Assembly: GCF_035762905.1 (NCBI RefSeq)
Contig: NZ_DASUCC010000070.1
Span: 62,001 to 126,000, forward strand
Source: DASYTH01 sp035762905
GTDB lineage: Bacteria > Actinomycetota > Actinomycetes > Mycobacteriales > Pseudonocardiaceae
Reading direction: 5' to 3'
Length of the DNA: 64,000 bases
The position numbers and the translations under genes were made by a program. This document shows positions 1-9,498 of the stretch, piece after piece. Under the pieces are notes generated by a model. The model saw only the letters and a program-made list of their open reading frames with translations. It was not told the origin of the DNA and searched no databases. How positions within the stretch are numbered: the stretch's first letter is position 1; the number at the start of each line of letters is the position of its first letter.

Positions 1-543
1 GACGCGCATGTTGAACCGGGCGCCCAACTCGCGGGCCGCGGCTTCCTCCTCGGTGCCCGGCCGGAAGTAGACCGTGGTGGTCGGGATGATGCCCTGCGAG
101 TAGTTGCCGACGTCGGTCACGGTCCAGCCGTCGGCCCGGAAGTCCTTGGCGGCCTCGGCGGCGAGCCCGGCGACCGTGCCGTTGTTGTAGACCCGCACCG
201 GGACGGCGCGCGGGTTGGGCGCGGGCGGTGGGGGCGGCGGCTGGCCGCCCGGTTGGGAGGCCGGCGGCGGCTGCGTGGCGGGCGGCTGGCCGGAGGTGGT
301 CGAGCCGGGCGGCGTGGAACCGGGCGGCGAGCTGTTCGGTGCGCTGGTCTCGGTGCTCGTGCCGGTTTCGGTGGTCGTGCCGGTCTGCGGGGTCGAGGAG
401 GGGGGCTGTGCCTGGCCGCCGCCGTCCGGGCCGTCGTCGATCAGGGAGAGCACCCCCAGCACCGCCGCCAGCACGGCGATGCCGATCAGCACCAGGCCGA
501 TCAGGCGACTTGGCCGGCTCGAGCCGGGATCGATGACGGTCAC
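1..543 (-). CDS. LytR_C domain membrane protein, C-terminus cut by window edge
   Basis: The reading frame is open from the GTG at 543 to the edge, giving 181 codons without a stop. Residues 1-12 are short and cytoplasmic, followed by one hydrophobic segment (about 13-35) and a long Pro/Thr/Ser/Gly-rich linker. The distal part (VRVYNNGTVAGLAAEA, then TTTVYFRPG) matches the LytR cell-envelope C-terminal domain, which occurs in cell-wall-associated actinobacterial proteins. The GTG start overlaps the TGA of the DUF3263 gene by four bases (GTGA), so the two are probably co-translated. The order def, DUF3263, LytR_C is the same as Rv0429c-Rv0431 in Mycobacterium tuberculosis. Molecular role unknown. 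Confidence 0.85.
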   Translation of the reverse strand, partial: MTVIDPGSSRPSRLIGLVLIGIAVLAAVLGVLSLIDDGPDGGGQAQPPSSTPQTGTTTETGTSTETSAPNSSPPGSTPPGSTTSGQPPATQPPPASQPGGQPPPPPPAPNPRAVPVRVYNNGTVAGLAAEAAKDFRADGWTVTDVGNYSQGIIPTTTVYFRPGTEEEAAARELGARFNMRV

Positions 544-800
544 GGTCGCTCGATCCCCAGCCGCTTCGCCGCCCTGGCCCGCTGCCGGCCGGTGCGCAGT
601 CGTCGTAATCGCTTGACCAGCATGGGATCGGCCTCCAGTGCGGCCCGTTTCTCGAGCAGCTCGTTCAGCAGCTGGTAGTACCGGGTCGGCGACACCTCGA
701 ACTCGTCGCGAATGGCCTTCTCCTTGGCCCCGGCGTGCGCCCACCACTGCCGCTCGAAGGCCAGGATCCGGCGATCGCGGTCGGTCAGCGCGGCGTCCAT
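540..800 (-). CDS. DUF3263 family small DNA-binding-like protein
   Basis: An 86-residue protein beginning MDAALTDRDRRILAFERQWW. It fits the DUF3263 family: a short helical protein with a likely helix-turn-helix (KEKAIRDEFEVSPTRYYQLL) and a basic C-terminus. I chose ATG 800 because GGGGAG lies just upstream; an in-frame GTG at 818 would add six residues. It is divergent from def, 99 bp away, and overlaps the following LytR_C gene by four bases. The family is thought to be regulatory from its fold, but no target is established. Confidence 0.85.
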   Translation of the reverse strand: MDAALTDRDRRILAFERQWWAHAGAKEKAIRDEFEVSPTRYYQLLNELLEKRAALEADPMLVKRLRRLRTGRQRARAAKRLGIERP

Positions 801-899
801 GAGCTCCCCGCGAATCACACGTGTGTCATTCCACGGCCATTACATCATGGCTGCGGTGGGTGTGGGTGACGGACGGGGCTCTTTCTAAGCTGTCCGACC

Positions 900-1478
900 A
901 TGGCCGTTCGACCGATCCGCATCGTGGGCGATCCCGTGCTGCACCAGCCGACCCGCAAGGTGGAGGCGTTCGACGACGAGTTGCGCACGCTGGTCGAGGA
1001 CATGTTCGACACGATGGCCGCGGCGAACGGCGTCGGGCTTGCCGCCAACCAGATCGGCGTGGACCTGCGGGTCTTCGTCTACGACTGCCCCGACGACAGC
1101 CAGGACCCACCGGTGCGCCGGCACGGGCTGGTGATCAACCCGGTGCTGGAGACCTCGGACCGCCCGGAGACCATGCCGGACCCGGAGGACGACCTGGAGG
1201 GCTGCCTGTCCGTTCCGGGCGAGTCGTTCCCGACCGGGCGGGCGGACTGGGCCAGGGTGACCGGGCAGGATCTCGACGGCACGCCGCTGACCGTGGAAGG
1301 CGGCGGCTACTTCGCCCGCTGCCTGCAGCACGAGACCGACCATCTGAACGGGCTGCTCTACCTGAGCCGGCTGACCGGCCGCTGGATCAAGGAGTCCAAG
1401 CGGGCCCTCAAACGCAACGGCTGGGGCGCGCCCGGACTGTCCTGGGATCCCGCGGAGACCGCCGACCCGTTCGCTTGA
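900..1478 (+). CDS. def: peptide deformylase
   Basis: A 192-residue deformylase that removes the N-formyl group from nascent proteins using a bound metal. All three signature motifs are present: GVGLAANQIG at 44-53, EGCLS at 100-104 (metal ligand Cys102) and HETDH at 144-148 (metal ligands His144 and His148, catalytic Glu145). The start is ATG 900. There is no ribosome binding site, but a TAAGCT box at 886-891 would put transcription initiation at the start codon, so the mRNA is probably leaderless, as is common in actinobacteria. It is divergent from the DUF3263/LytR_C pair. Confidence 0.97.
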   Translation: MAVRPIRIVGDPVLHQPTRKVEAFDDELRTLVEDMFDTMAAANGVGLAANQIGVDLRVFVYDCPDDSQDPPVRRHGLVINPVLETSDRPETMPDPEDDLEGCLSVPGESFPTGRADWARVTGQDLDGTPLTVEGGGYFARCLQHETDHLNGLLYLSRLTGRWIKESKRALKRNGWGAPGLSWDPAETADPFA

Positions 1479-1556
1479 GGTGAACGGATTCCGGGAAGCG
1501 CTCGCACCGGCGCACACTTGTAGTGGCTGCAACGGTGTAATTCTCGGGGCGAGGCG

Positions 1557-2495
1557 GTGGGCGCGATGGTGGACGAGACGGACGCCGAGTTGCTCGATGC
1601 GTACTCGCGGACGGTGAGCACGGTGGCCGCGGCGCTGACCCCGCATGTGGCCAGCGTGAGCCTGCACCGGGGCGGCGGCTCGGCGGTGGTGTTCACCGGC
1701 GAGGGCCATCTGCTGACCAACGCGCACGTGGTGGGGTCCGGGCGGGGCGGTACGGCCACGTTCTCCGACGGCGCCGAGACGACCTTCGAGGTGGTCGGTA
1801 CCGATCCGCTGTCCGACCTCGCGGTGCTGCGGGTGCGCGGCGACGCGCCGCGGGCGGCCACGCTCGGCGACGCCGACCGGCTGGTGGTGGGGCAACTCGT
1901 GGTGGCCGTCGGCAGCCCGCTCGGCCTGGCCGGCTCGGTCACCGCCGGGGTGGTCAGCGCGCTCGGCCGGTCGCTGCCGGTCCGGTCCGGGCGGGCCGGG
2001 CGGGTGATCGAGAACGTGATCCAGACCGACGCGGCGCTCAACCCGGGCAACTCCGGGGGCGCGCTGGCCGACTCCGCCGGGCGGGTGGTCGGGATCAACA
2101 CCGCGGTCGCCGGGTTCGGGCTGGGCCTTGCGGTACCGGTGAACCAGACCACCCGGCGGATCGTCGACACGCTGCTGGTCGAGGGCCGGGTCCGGCGGGC
2201 CTACCTCGGCATCGTCGGGATGCCGGCGCCGCTGCCCGACGACGTGGCCGAGCGCACCGGGCAGCGGGCCGGACTGCGGGTGGTCGAGGTGGTGTCCGGC
2301 GGGCCGGCGCACCGGGCCGGCCTGCGCACCGGCGACCTGGTGCTGACCGTGGCCCGCGAGCGGGTGTCCGACGCCCAGGGCATCCAGCGCCAACTCTTCG
2401 CCGAGGTGATCGGCACCGACCTGGCTGTCACCGTGCTGCGCAACGGCGCCATGGTCGACGTGTACGCCCGCCCGGTGGAGCTGACCGCGGACTGA
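1557..2495 (+). CDS. HtrA/DegP-like trypsin-fold serine protease with PDZ domain
   Basis: A 312-residue protease. The catalytic triad is visible: His57 in LLTNAHVV, Asp87 in LSDLAVLRV and Ser166 in NPGNSGGAL. The chymotrypsin-fold domain spans about 15-205 and one PDZ domain about 215-305 (AYLGIVG, then GGPAHRAGLRTGDLV). Unlike most HtrA proteins it has no signal peptide or N-terminal membrane segment, so it is predicted cytoplasmic. The start is either GTG 1557 (GGGG seven bases upstream) or ATG 1566. The usual family role is protein quality control; the substrate here is unknown. Confidence 0.92.
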   Translation: MGAMVDETDAELLDAYSRTVSTVAAALTPHVASVSLHRGGGSAVVFTGEGHLLTNAHVVGSGRGGTATFSDGAETTFEVVGTDPLSDLAVLRVRGDAPRAATLGDADRLVVGQLVVAVGSPLGLAGSVTAGVVSALGRSLPVRSGRAGRVIENVIQTDAALNPGNSGGALADSAGRVVGINTAVAGFGLGLAVPVNQTTRRIVDTLLVEGRVRRAYLGIVGMPAPLPDDVAERTGQRAGLRVVEVVSGGPAHRAGLRTGDLVLTVARERVSDAQGIQRQLFAEVIGTDLAVTVLRNGAMVDVYARPVELTAD

Positions 2496-2555
2496 GCAAC
2501 CCGATGTGACGGAAAACCGGTGGGCGGGTTCCGGGGTGGCCGGCACCATGAACGC

Positions 2556-3164
2556 ATGACGTGGTCCGGCCTGCTCGCCTTCCTGCTCGCCTCGCTGCTG
2601 CTCGCCATGGTGCCCGGCGTGGGCACCGCGATGCTGGTCAAGCAGTCGGTCCGGGGTGGACGGCGGGGCGCCCTGGCCACCGTGGCCGGCATGGAGGTGG
2701 GCGTCGCGGTGTGGGCGATGGCCGCCGCACTCGGTCTGTCCGTCCTGCTGGTGGCGTCCCAAGTGGCCTACGAGGTGCTGCGGATCGCCGGCGTGTGCGT
2801 GCTGCTGTGGTTCGGGGCGAAGGCGCTGTTCGGGCGGCACCGGGGCGACGGCGAGCGGCCGGAGCCGAGCACCGGATCCGGCTTCCGGGCCGGACTGCTG
2901 ACCAACCTGGCCAACCCGAAGCTGGCCGTGTTCGCCATCTCGTTCCTGCCGCAGTTCGTCCCGGCCGGCAGCGCGCGCTGGGCACTTGTCCTGCTGGCCA
3001 TCCTGTGGGTGGTCGTGGACACCGTGTGGTATCTGGTGATCGTCGCGCTGATCAGCAGGATCCTGGGCTGGCTCGGCCGCAGTTCGGTCAAGCGCCGGCT
3101 GGAGCGGATCTCCGGCCTAGTGCTGATCGGGCTGGGCATCCGGCTCGCGGTGGACAGCTCCTGA
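2556..3164 (+). CDS. LysE family amino-acid/metabolite exporter
   Basis: A 202-residue inner-membrane protein with five to six hydrophobic segments, matching the LysE/RhtB translocator family in length and in the N-terminal pattern MVPGVGTAMLVKQSVRGG. LysE proteins export lysine, homoserine, threonine or related small molecules; the substrate cannot be read here. The start at ATG 2556 gives the family-typical N-terminus (MTWSGLLAFLLASLL). Its last 48 bases overlap the 3' end of the convergent zinc-ribbon gene. Confidence 0.92.
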   Translation: MTWSGLLAFLLASLLLAMVPGVGTAMLVKQSVRGGRRGALATVAGMEVGVAVWAMAAALGLSVLLVASQVAYEVLRIAGVCVLLWFGAKALFGRHRGDGERPEPSTGSGFRAGLLTNLANPKLAVFAISFLPQFVPAGSARWALVLLAILWVVVDTVWYLVIVALISRILGWLGRSSVKRRLERISGLVLIGLGIRLAVDSS

Positions 3165-3812
3165 GTTGTTCTGCGCCCGCCAGGGCAGGTCGGGCAGGCA
3201 GGCCATCGCCGCGAACCCCTGCTGCCGGGCCAACTCCGCGTAGCGGCCGGCCAGGACGTGCCCGCGGATGCGTTGCGTCTGGGCGGTTGTCGGCAGGTCG
3301 CCGACGAACAGGAACGGCAGCGCCAGCCGCCAGCCGGTGACCACCGACCCGCGATGCCGGTGCGGCGCCCGTAACCCGGCCACCGCGACCCGCAGGGCGT
3401 GCTCGTTGGGCGTCATGGCATCCGGCAGGGCCTGGTAGTCCCACGCCCAGCGGGCCTGGTCGGCGGCGGCGCAGGCCATGCACCCGGAGTCGCCGGAGCC
3501 GAGCTGACCGCCGCACCGGCCGCACCGCAGCAGCCACAGCGCCCAGTCGGTGCAGGTCCACGGATGCCGGCCGACCTCATCGGACAGCACCTTCCGGGCC
3601 AGCCCGCCCTCCTCGTCGGTGCCCGGCCGGATCTTCTCGGACTCCAGCAGCACCTGCCAGTCGGCCCACCACAGATCGTCGATCCGCTCGGCACAGATGA
3701 CACAGTCCGGGTAGCCCCGACCCACCAGCTCCCCGCAGTTCGGGCAGAACGTGACCGTGGCCGGCCGCACCACCCGCCGCCCACCCGGCGGATAGGTCTC
3801 CAACTGCGCCAT
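3117..3812 (-). CDS. zinc-ribbon hypothetical protein
   Basis: A 231-residue protein of unknown function. Four CxxC pairs (residues 23-26, 37-40, 97-100 and 111-114) suggest two treble-clef or rubredoxin-like zinc sites in the N-terminal half. The middle is rich in Trp and there is no signal peptide or membrane segment. The last roughly 16 codons overlap the exporter gene on the other strand; the composition there is compatible with both frames. It lies just before the thiC riboswitch but points away from it. Confidence 0.75.
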   Translation of the reverse strand: MAQLETYPPGGRRVVRPATVTFCPNCGELVGRGYPDCVICAERIDDLWWADWQVLLESEKIRPGTDEEGGLARKVLSDEVGRHPWTCTDWALWLLRCGRCGGQLGSGDSGCMACAAADQARWAWDYQALPDAMTPNEHALRVAVAGLRAPHRHRGSVVTGWRLALPFLFVGDLPTTAQTQRIRGHVLAGRYAELARQQGFAAMACLPDLPWRAQNNSGAVHREPDAQPDQH

Positions 3813-3874
3813 TCCAGCACCGTACGCTGAAATGGTCTGTTAGTCCCCCCTGGCGTTGCCGTTGCGAACGTGAC

Positions 3875-3880
3875 TACTCT
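3875..3880 (+). promoter_or_regulatory. candidate -10 box for thiC operon
   Basis: TACTCT fits the actinobacterial TANNNT -10 pattern and lies about 20 bases upstream of the TPP aptamer, so transcription would begin at about 3887, just before the riboswitch. A TGGCGT 18 bases upstream is a weak -35. Inferred by eye. Confidence 0.4.
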
Positions 3881-3896
3881 CGGGCGCAGAACTGAA

Positions 3897-3999
3897 CACG
3901 CGGGAGCTCGCGCCGAAAGCGGGCTGAGAGGGCGGCTGGGCCAAAGGTCCCGGTGCCGCCGACCGCCGGAACCTGACCGGGTAATGCCGGCGTAGGGAG
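3897..3999 (+). promoter_or_regulatory. TPP riboswitch (THI element) before thiC
   Basis: It carries the conserved thiamine pyrophosphate aptamer parts in order: CGGGAGC start, GGGCTGAGAGG, then the CCGGAACCTGACCGGGTAATGCCGG core and GTAGGGAGG. The terminal GGGAGG (3995-4000) is also the Shine-Dalgarno of thiC at 4006. TPP binding would therefore hide the ribosome site, giving translational control with no need for a terminator; none is seen. Confidence 0.96.
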
Positions 4000-4005
4000 G
4001 AACCG

Positions 4006-5654
<1,649 letters not shown>

Positions 5655-5658
<4 letters not shown>

Positions 5659-6497
5659 CCGCCACCCCGCCCCGCGTGCTGACCATCGCCGGCTCGGACT
5701 CCGGCGGCGGCGCCGGGTTGCAGGCCGACCTGCGCACGTTCTTCGCCTGCGGGGTGCACGGGATGACCGCGGTGACCGCGGTGACGGTGCAGAACTCGCT
5801 GAAGGTCAGCGCGGTCACCGAGATCCCGGCCGAGGTGGTGGCCGCCCAGATCGAGACCGTGGCCGGCGACATCGGCGTGCAGGCCGCGAAGACCGGGATG
5901 CTGGCCAACGCCGACATCATCGCCGCGGTGGCCAGGGCGTGCGACCGGGTCGGGATCGGGCGGGACCGGCGGATCCCGTTCGTGGTCGACCCGGTGGCGG
6001 CGTCGATGCACGGCGATCCGTTGCTGCGCGACGACGCGCTGGCGGCACTGCGCGGCGAGCTGTTCCCGAGGGCCACCCTGGTCACCCCGAACCTGGACGA
6101 GGTCCGGCTGCTGACCGGAATCGTCGTGCGGGACCACGCCGACCAGCGGGACGCCGCCGTGGCCCTGATCGGGCAGGGTGCGCGGTGGGCGCTGGTCAAG
6201 GGCGGGCACATGCACGAGGACCGGCAATGCATGGATCTGCTCTACGACGGGACCGAGTTCACCGAGCTGCCGGCGGCGCGGGTGGACACCCCGCACACCC
6301 ACGGCGGCGGCGACACCATGGCTTCGGCCATCACCGCCGCGCTGGCCAGGGGAATGGACGTGCCGGCCGCCGTCCGGTTCGGCAAGCGGTTCGTCACCCG
6401 GTCCGTGCGCGCCGCCTACCCGCTCGGCGCCGGAGTCGGGCCGGTGTCGCCCTTCTGGCGGCTGGCGCCGGAAGATCCTGAACAATCGGGCCCGTGA
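5655..6497 (+). CDS. thiD: bifunctional HMP kinase / HMP-P kinase ThiD
   Basis: A 280-residue ribokinase-family enzyme that phosphorylates HMP and HMP-P to HMP-PP. Seen: the substrate and glycine-rich motif AGSDSGGGAG at 11-20, VTPNLDE in the middle, and the C-terminal GGGDTMASAI containing the catalytic Asp and anion hole. The start ATG 5655 overlaps the thiC stop, and the stop overlaps the GTG of the ion-channel gene (GTGA at 6494-6497), so the three genes are translationally coupled. Confidence 0.96.
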
Positions 6498-7309
6498 CGC
6501 AACGCCAACGCATTCGAGAGTTCGTCGAGCACAAGCGCTTCCAGCAGTTCATCATCACCGTGATCATCTTCAACGCGATCACGCTCGGCCTTGAGACATC
6601 GCCGAAGCTGGTCGCGGAGGCCGGCACCTTCCTGCACGCCGCCGACCGGCTCGCGCTCGGCATCTTCGTGGTGGAGCTGGCGTTGCGGCTCTACGCCTAC
6701 GGGTGGAAGTTCTTCGCCGACCCGTGGAGCGTGTTCGACTTCGTGATCGTCTCGATCTCACTGATCCCGGCCACCGGCCCGTTCTCGGTGCTGCGGGCGC
6801 TGCGCGTGTTGCGGGTGCTGCGGCTGTTGTCGATGGTGCCGGCGATGCGCCGGGTGGTCTCCGCGCTGCTGGCCGCGGTGCCCGGGATGGCCTCGATCGG
6901 GCTGCTGCTCGGGCTGGTGCTGTACGTGGCCGGGGTGATGGCCACCAAGCTGTTCTCGCACATCGCACCGGAGTACTTCGGCGATCTCGGCACCACGCTG
7001 TTCACCCTGTTCCAGACGATGACCGGGGAGGCGTGGCCGGACATCGCGCGCGCCGTGATGGCGGAAGCGCCGATGGCGTGGATCTTCTTCGTGGTCTACA
7101 TCCTGGTGTCCACGTTCGCGGTGCTGAACCTGTTCATCGCGGTGGTCGTCGGTGGCATGGAGCGCGGGGTGACCGACGAGATGGCCGCCGCCGAGGAGCG
7201 GCACGCGGCCGACCAGGCGGCCTCGGACAAGCTGCTGCTCGAGGAGATGCGCGCGCTGCGGGCCGAGATGGCCGCGCTGCGCGCCGAGCACGCGCCGGAT
7301 CCCCGGTAA
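6494..7309 (+). CDS. single-domain voltage-gated cation channel (NaChBac-like)
   Basis: A 271-residue ion-transport protein with six membrane helices. S4 is about residues 98-122, with arginines at every third position (101, 104, 107, 110). A pore loop contains the filter T177-G178-E179-A180-W181, and S6 (196-220) ends in NLFIAVVVGGM. A charged coiled coil (232-266) should tetramerise the channel. The layout is that of bacterial Nav channels, but their filter is normally TLESW; here it is TGEAW. It overlaps thiD by four bases, an unexpected partner for a channel. Ion selectivity cannot be deduced. Confidence 0.88.
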   Translation: MTQRQRIREFVEHKRFQQFIITVIIFNAITLGLETSPKLVAEAGTFLHAADRLALGIFVVELALRLYAYGWKFFADPWSVFDFVIVSISLIPATGPFSVLRALRVLRVLRLLSMVPAMRRVVSALLAAVPGMASIGLLLGLVLYVAGVMATKLFSHIAPEYFGDLGTTLFTLFQTMTGEAWPDIARAVMAEAPMAWIFFVVYILVSTFAVLNLFIAVVVGGMERGVTDEMAAAEERHAADQAASDKLLLEEMRALRAEMAALRAEHAPDPR

Positions 7310-7321
7310 CCGGGGCGCGGT

Positions 7322-8077
7322 TCAGCGCGGTGGGCTGGATGCCTTGGCCCAGAAGCGTTGCGGGATCCGGCCGGCGAGGCGGGCCAGGCGGCCGGCGACG
7401 ACGGCGTTACGCATCGCGGCGGCCATGCGTTCCGGGTCGGTGGCGCGGGTGACCGCGGTGGCCAGCAGCACGGCGGCGCAGCCGAGCTCCATCGCCTGCG
7501 CGGCCTCGGACGCGGTGCCGATGCCGGCGTCCAGCACGATCGGGACACCGGCCCTGGCCACGATCAGCTCGATGTTGTGCGGGTTGCGGATGCCGAGGCC
7601 GGTCCCGATCGGCGAGCCGAGCGGCATCACCGCGGCGCAGCCGGCCTCCTCGAGGCGTAACGCGAGCACCGGGTCGTCGTTGGTGTAGGCGAGCACGGTG
7701 AAGCCGTCGGCTACCAGCGTGCCGGCCGCGTCCAGCAGTTCGACCGGGTCGGGCAGCAGGGTCCGGTCGTCGGCGACCACCTCGAGCTTGATCCACGACG
7801 TGCCCAGCGCCTCGCGGGCCAGCCGGGCGGTGAGCACCGCCTCGGCCGCGGTGTGGCAGCCCGCGGTGTTCGGCAGCGGGTCGATGCCCAGCCGGCGCAG
7901 CAGGTCAAGCAGCCCGGTGCCGCCGGCAAGGTCCACCCGCCGGATCGCCACCGTGGTCAGCTGCGTGCCGGCGGCGACCAGCGCCCGCTCCAGCACGGTC
8001 AGGTTCCCGGCGCCGCCGGTTCCCATGATCAGCCGGGACGAGTACTCCCGGCCGGCGATGATCAGCGGGTCGTCCAT
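7322..8077 (-). CDS. thiG: thiazole synthase ThiG
   Basis: A 251-residue TIM-barrel enzyme that forms the thiazole phosphate ring from deoxyxylulose phosphate, dehydroglycine and ThiS thiocarboxylate. The Schiff-base lysine is Lys97 in WIKLEVVADDRTLLPD. The phosphate-binding segments (DAGIGTASEAAQAMELG) are intact. ATG 8077 has GGGAGG upstream, placed inside the end of thiS. It is the last gene of the thiO-thiS-thiG operon. Confidence 0.97.
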   Translation of the reverse strand: MDDPLIIAGREYSSRLIMGTGGAGNLTVLERALVAAGTQLTTVAIRRVDLAGGTGLLDLLRRLGIDPLPNTAGCHTAAEAVLTARLAREALGTSWIKLEVVADDRTLLPDPVELLDAAGTLVADGFTVLAYTNDDPVLALRLEEAGCAAVMPLGSPIGTGLGIRNPHNIELIVARAGVPIVLDAGIGTASEAAQAMELGCAAVLLATAVTRATDPERMAAAMRNAVVAGRLARLAGRIPQRFWAKASSPPR

Positions 8078-8078
8078 G

Positions 8079-8282
8079 TCAACCTCCCTGTACCGCGGTG
8101 ACCACCTCGATCACCGCGCCGTCCGGCACCGGGGTGCCGGCGTGGCCGGTGCGCGGCACCACCTCACCGTCCAGCGCCACCGCGACACCGGTGACCGGCA
8201 TGCCCAGCTCGGCGAGCAGCCCGGCCACCGTGGTGCCGTCCGGCAGCGTCCGGCGCTCCCCGTTGACCCGTACCTCGATCAC
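8079..8282 (-). CDS. thiS: sulfur carrier protein ThiS
   Basis: A 67-residue ubiquitin-fold sulfur carrier ending in the required Gly-Gly (TAVQGG). It begins MIEVRVNGERRTLPDGTTV. The GTG start at 8282 overlaps the thiO stop (GTGA) and has GGAGGG upstream. It lies between thiO and thiG, as in many actinobacteria. No thiF is visible in the window, so the adenylyltransferase must lie elsewhere or be shared. Confidence 0.96.
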   Translation of the reverse strand: MIEVRVNGERRTLPDGTTVAGLLAELGMPVTGVAVALDGEVVPRTGHAGTPVPDGAVIEVVTAVQGG

Positions 8283-9370
8283 GTCGTTCCCTCCGTCCGG
8301 AACCGCGCCGCCGGGTGCGTCCCACCCTCGACCAGGGCGAGCACGGCGTCCGCGGTGATCGGCGCAAGCAGCAGGCCGTTGCGGTGATGGCCGGTGGCCA
8401 CCAGCACGCCCGGCTCGACCTCGCCGATCAGCGGCAGGTTGTCCCGGCTGCCGGCGCGCAGCCCGGCCGCGCACTCGGTCAGCGCGTACTCGCCGATCCC
8501 GGGCAGGATCCGCTCGGCGCCCTCGAGCAGGTCGCGCACGCCCCGCACGGTCACCTCGGTGTCGAACCCGGCCTCGTACTGGGTGGCGCCGAGCACCAGC
8601 TCGCCGCCGGACCGGGGCACCAGGTAGACCGGGCGCGACTCGACCACCGCCCGGATCGTGTGCCGGGGCGGGGGCAGCGCTCCCGGCCGGGCGCGCAGCC
8701 GCAGGATCTCCCCCTTCACCGGACGGACCAGCCCGGCGAGCGCCGGATGCAGCGCCCCGCTCCACGCTCCGGCGGCCACCACCGCCGTCGAACAGTCCAC
8801 AATGGATCCATCGGTCAGTACCACGGCACCGCCGCGCACCGCGGACGCGGCCGCCGCGATGAACTCGACCTTGCGGTCCCGGGCCGCCTTCCGCAGGGCC
8901 CGCAACAGCTCCCGGTTGTCCACCGCGAGATCGCCGGGCACCAGTAGTCCACTTCGGACACCCGGTCCGACGCCGGGCTCGAGCGCGCGCAGCTCCCGGC
9001 CGGACAGCCGGCGAACCGGCCGGCCGAGCCCGGACAGGTGATCCGCCAGCGTGTCCAACTCGGCCGCGTCGGTCGCGTCCAGCGCGGCCACCAGCGTTCC
9101 CTCGGTGCGCAGCCCGGGATCGGCCGCCTCGGCCCGCAGCCGGTCGGCGAACGCCGGCCAGCACTCCAGCGAGGCGGAACCGATCTCGAGCAGACCCTCC
9201 TCGCCCGGCCCGGCCTCGGCCACCGGCGCCAGCATTCCGCCGGCCACCCAGGACGCCCCGGTGCCCGGTGCCGGGTCGACGACCGTGACCGGATGTCCGG
9301 CGCGGGCCAGGCGCCAGGCCACGGACAGCCCGATGACCCCGGCACCCACCACTGCGATCCGTTTGCTCAT
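8279..9370 (-). CDS. thiO: glycine oxidase ThiO
   Basis: A 363-residue FAD-dependent oxidase of the D-amino-acid oxidase family that makes the iminoglycine used by ThiG. The dinucleotide-binding motif VVGAGVIGLSVAW is at the N-terminus, and the FAD-contacting C-terminal part (GHHRNGLLLAPITADAV) is present. ATG 9370 has GGGAG seven bases upstream; the adjacent ATG 9373 is an alternative. The leader carries a TPP riboswitch. First gene of thiO-thiS-thiG. Confidence 0.95.
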   Translation of the reverse strand: MSKRIAVVGAGVIGLSVAWRLARAGHPVTVVDPAPGTGASWVAGGMLAPVAEAGPGEEGLLEIGSASLECWPAFADRLRAEAADPGLRTEGTLVAALDATDAAELDTLADHLSGLGRPVRRLSGRELRALEPGVGPGVRSGLLVPGDLAVDNRELLRALRKAARDRKVEFIAAAASAVRGGAVVLTDGSIVDCSTAVVAAGAWSGALHPALAGLVRPVKGEILRLRARPGALPPPRHTIRAVVESRPVYLVPRSGGELVLGATQYEAGFDTEVTVRGVRDLLEGAERILPGIGEYALTECAAGLRAGSRDNLPLIGEVEPGVLVATGHHRNGLLLAPITADAVLALVEGGTHPAARFRTEGTT

Positions 9371-9377
9371 CATCACG

Positions 9378-9464
9378 CTCCCTGCGCCGGCATGACCCGG
9401 ATCAGGTTCGACGGTCGGGATCGGCGGATCCCCTCTCAGCCCGGCGCTTCGGGCTCCCGTGCGG
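9378..9464 (-). promoter_or_regulatory. TPP riboswitch before thiO-thiS-thiG
   Basis: Read on the minus strand: a GGGAGCCC start, GGGCTGAGAGGGG, then CGAACCTGATCCGGGTCATGCCGG and GCAGGGAG. These are all the conserved TPP aptamer parts in the right order. The final GGGAG is the ribosome site of thiO, so control is probably translational as at thiC. The aptamer DNA also covers the region just upstream of the divergent thiE start. Confidence 0.95.
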
Positions 9465-9498
9465 ACCAACCGCCACGGTAGCGCATAGCGTGACGGGC

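Noticed and set aside
885..2840. 651-codon open frame on the minus strand
   Set aside because: It runs antisense to def, the HtrA-like gene and the exporter, all of which show clear family motifs. The product is His/Arg/Pro-rich with no recognisable domain, typical of a high-GC shadow.
3117..3164. The 48-base convergent overlap as a sign that one gene is false
   Set aside because: Both genes have independent support (LysE fold; four CxxC pairs), and similar convergent overlaps occur at 61190-61228.
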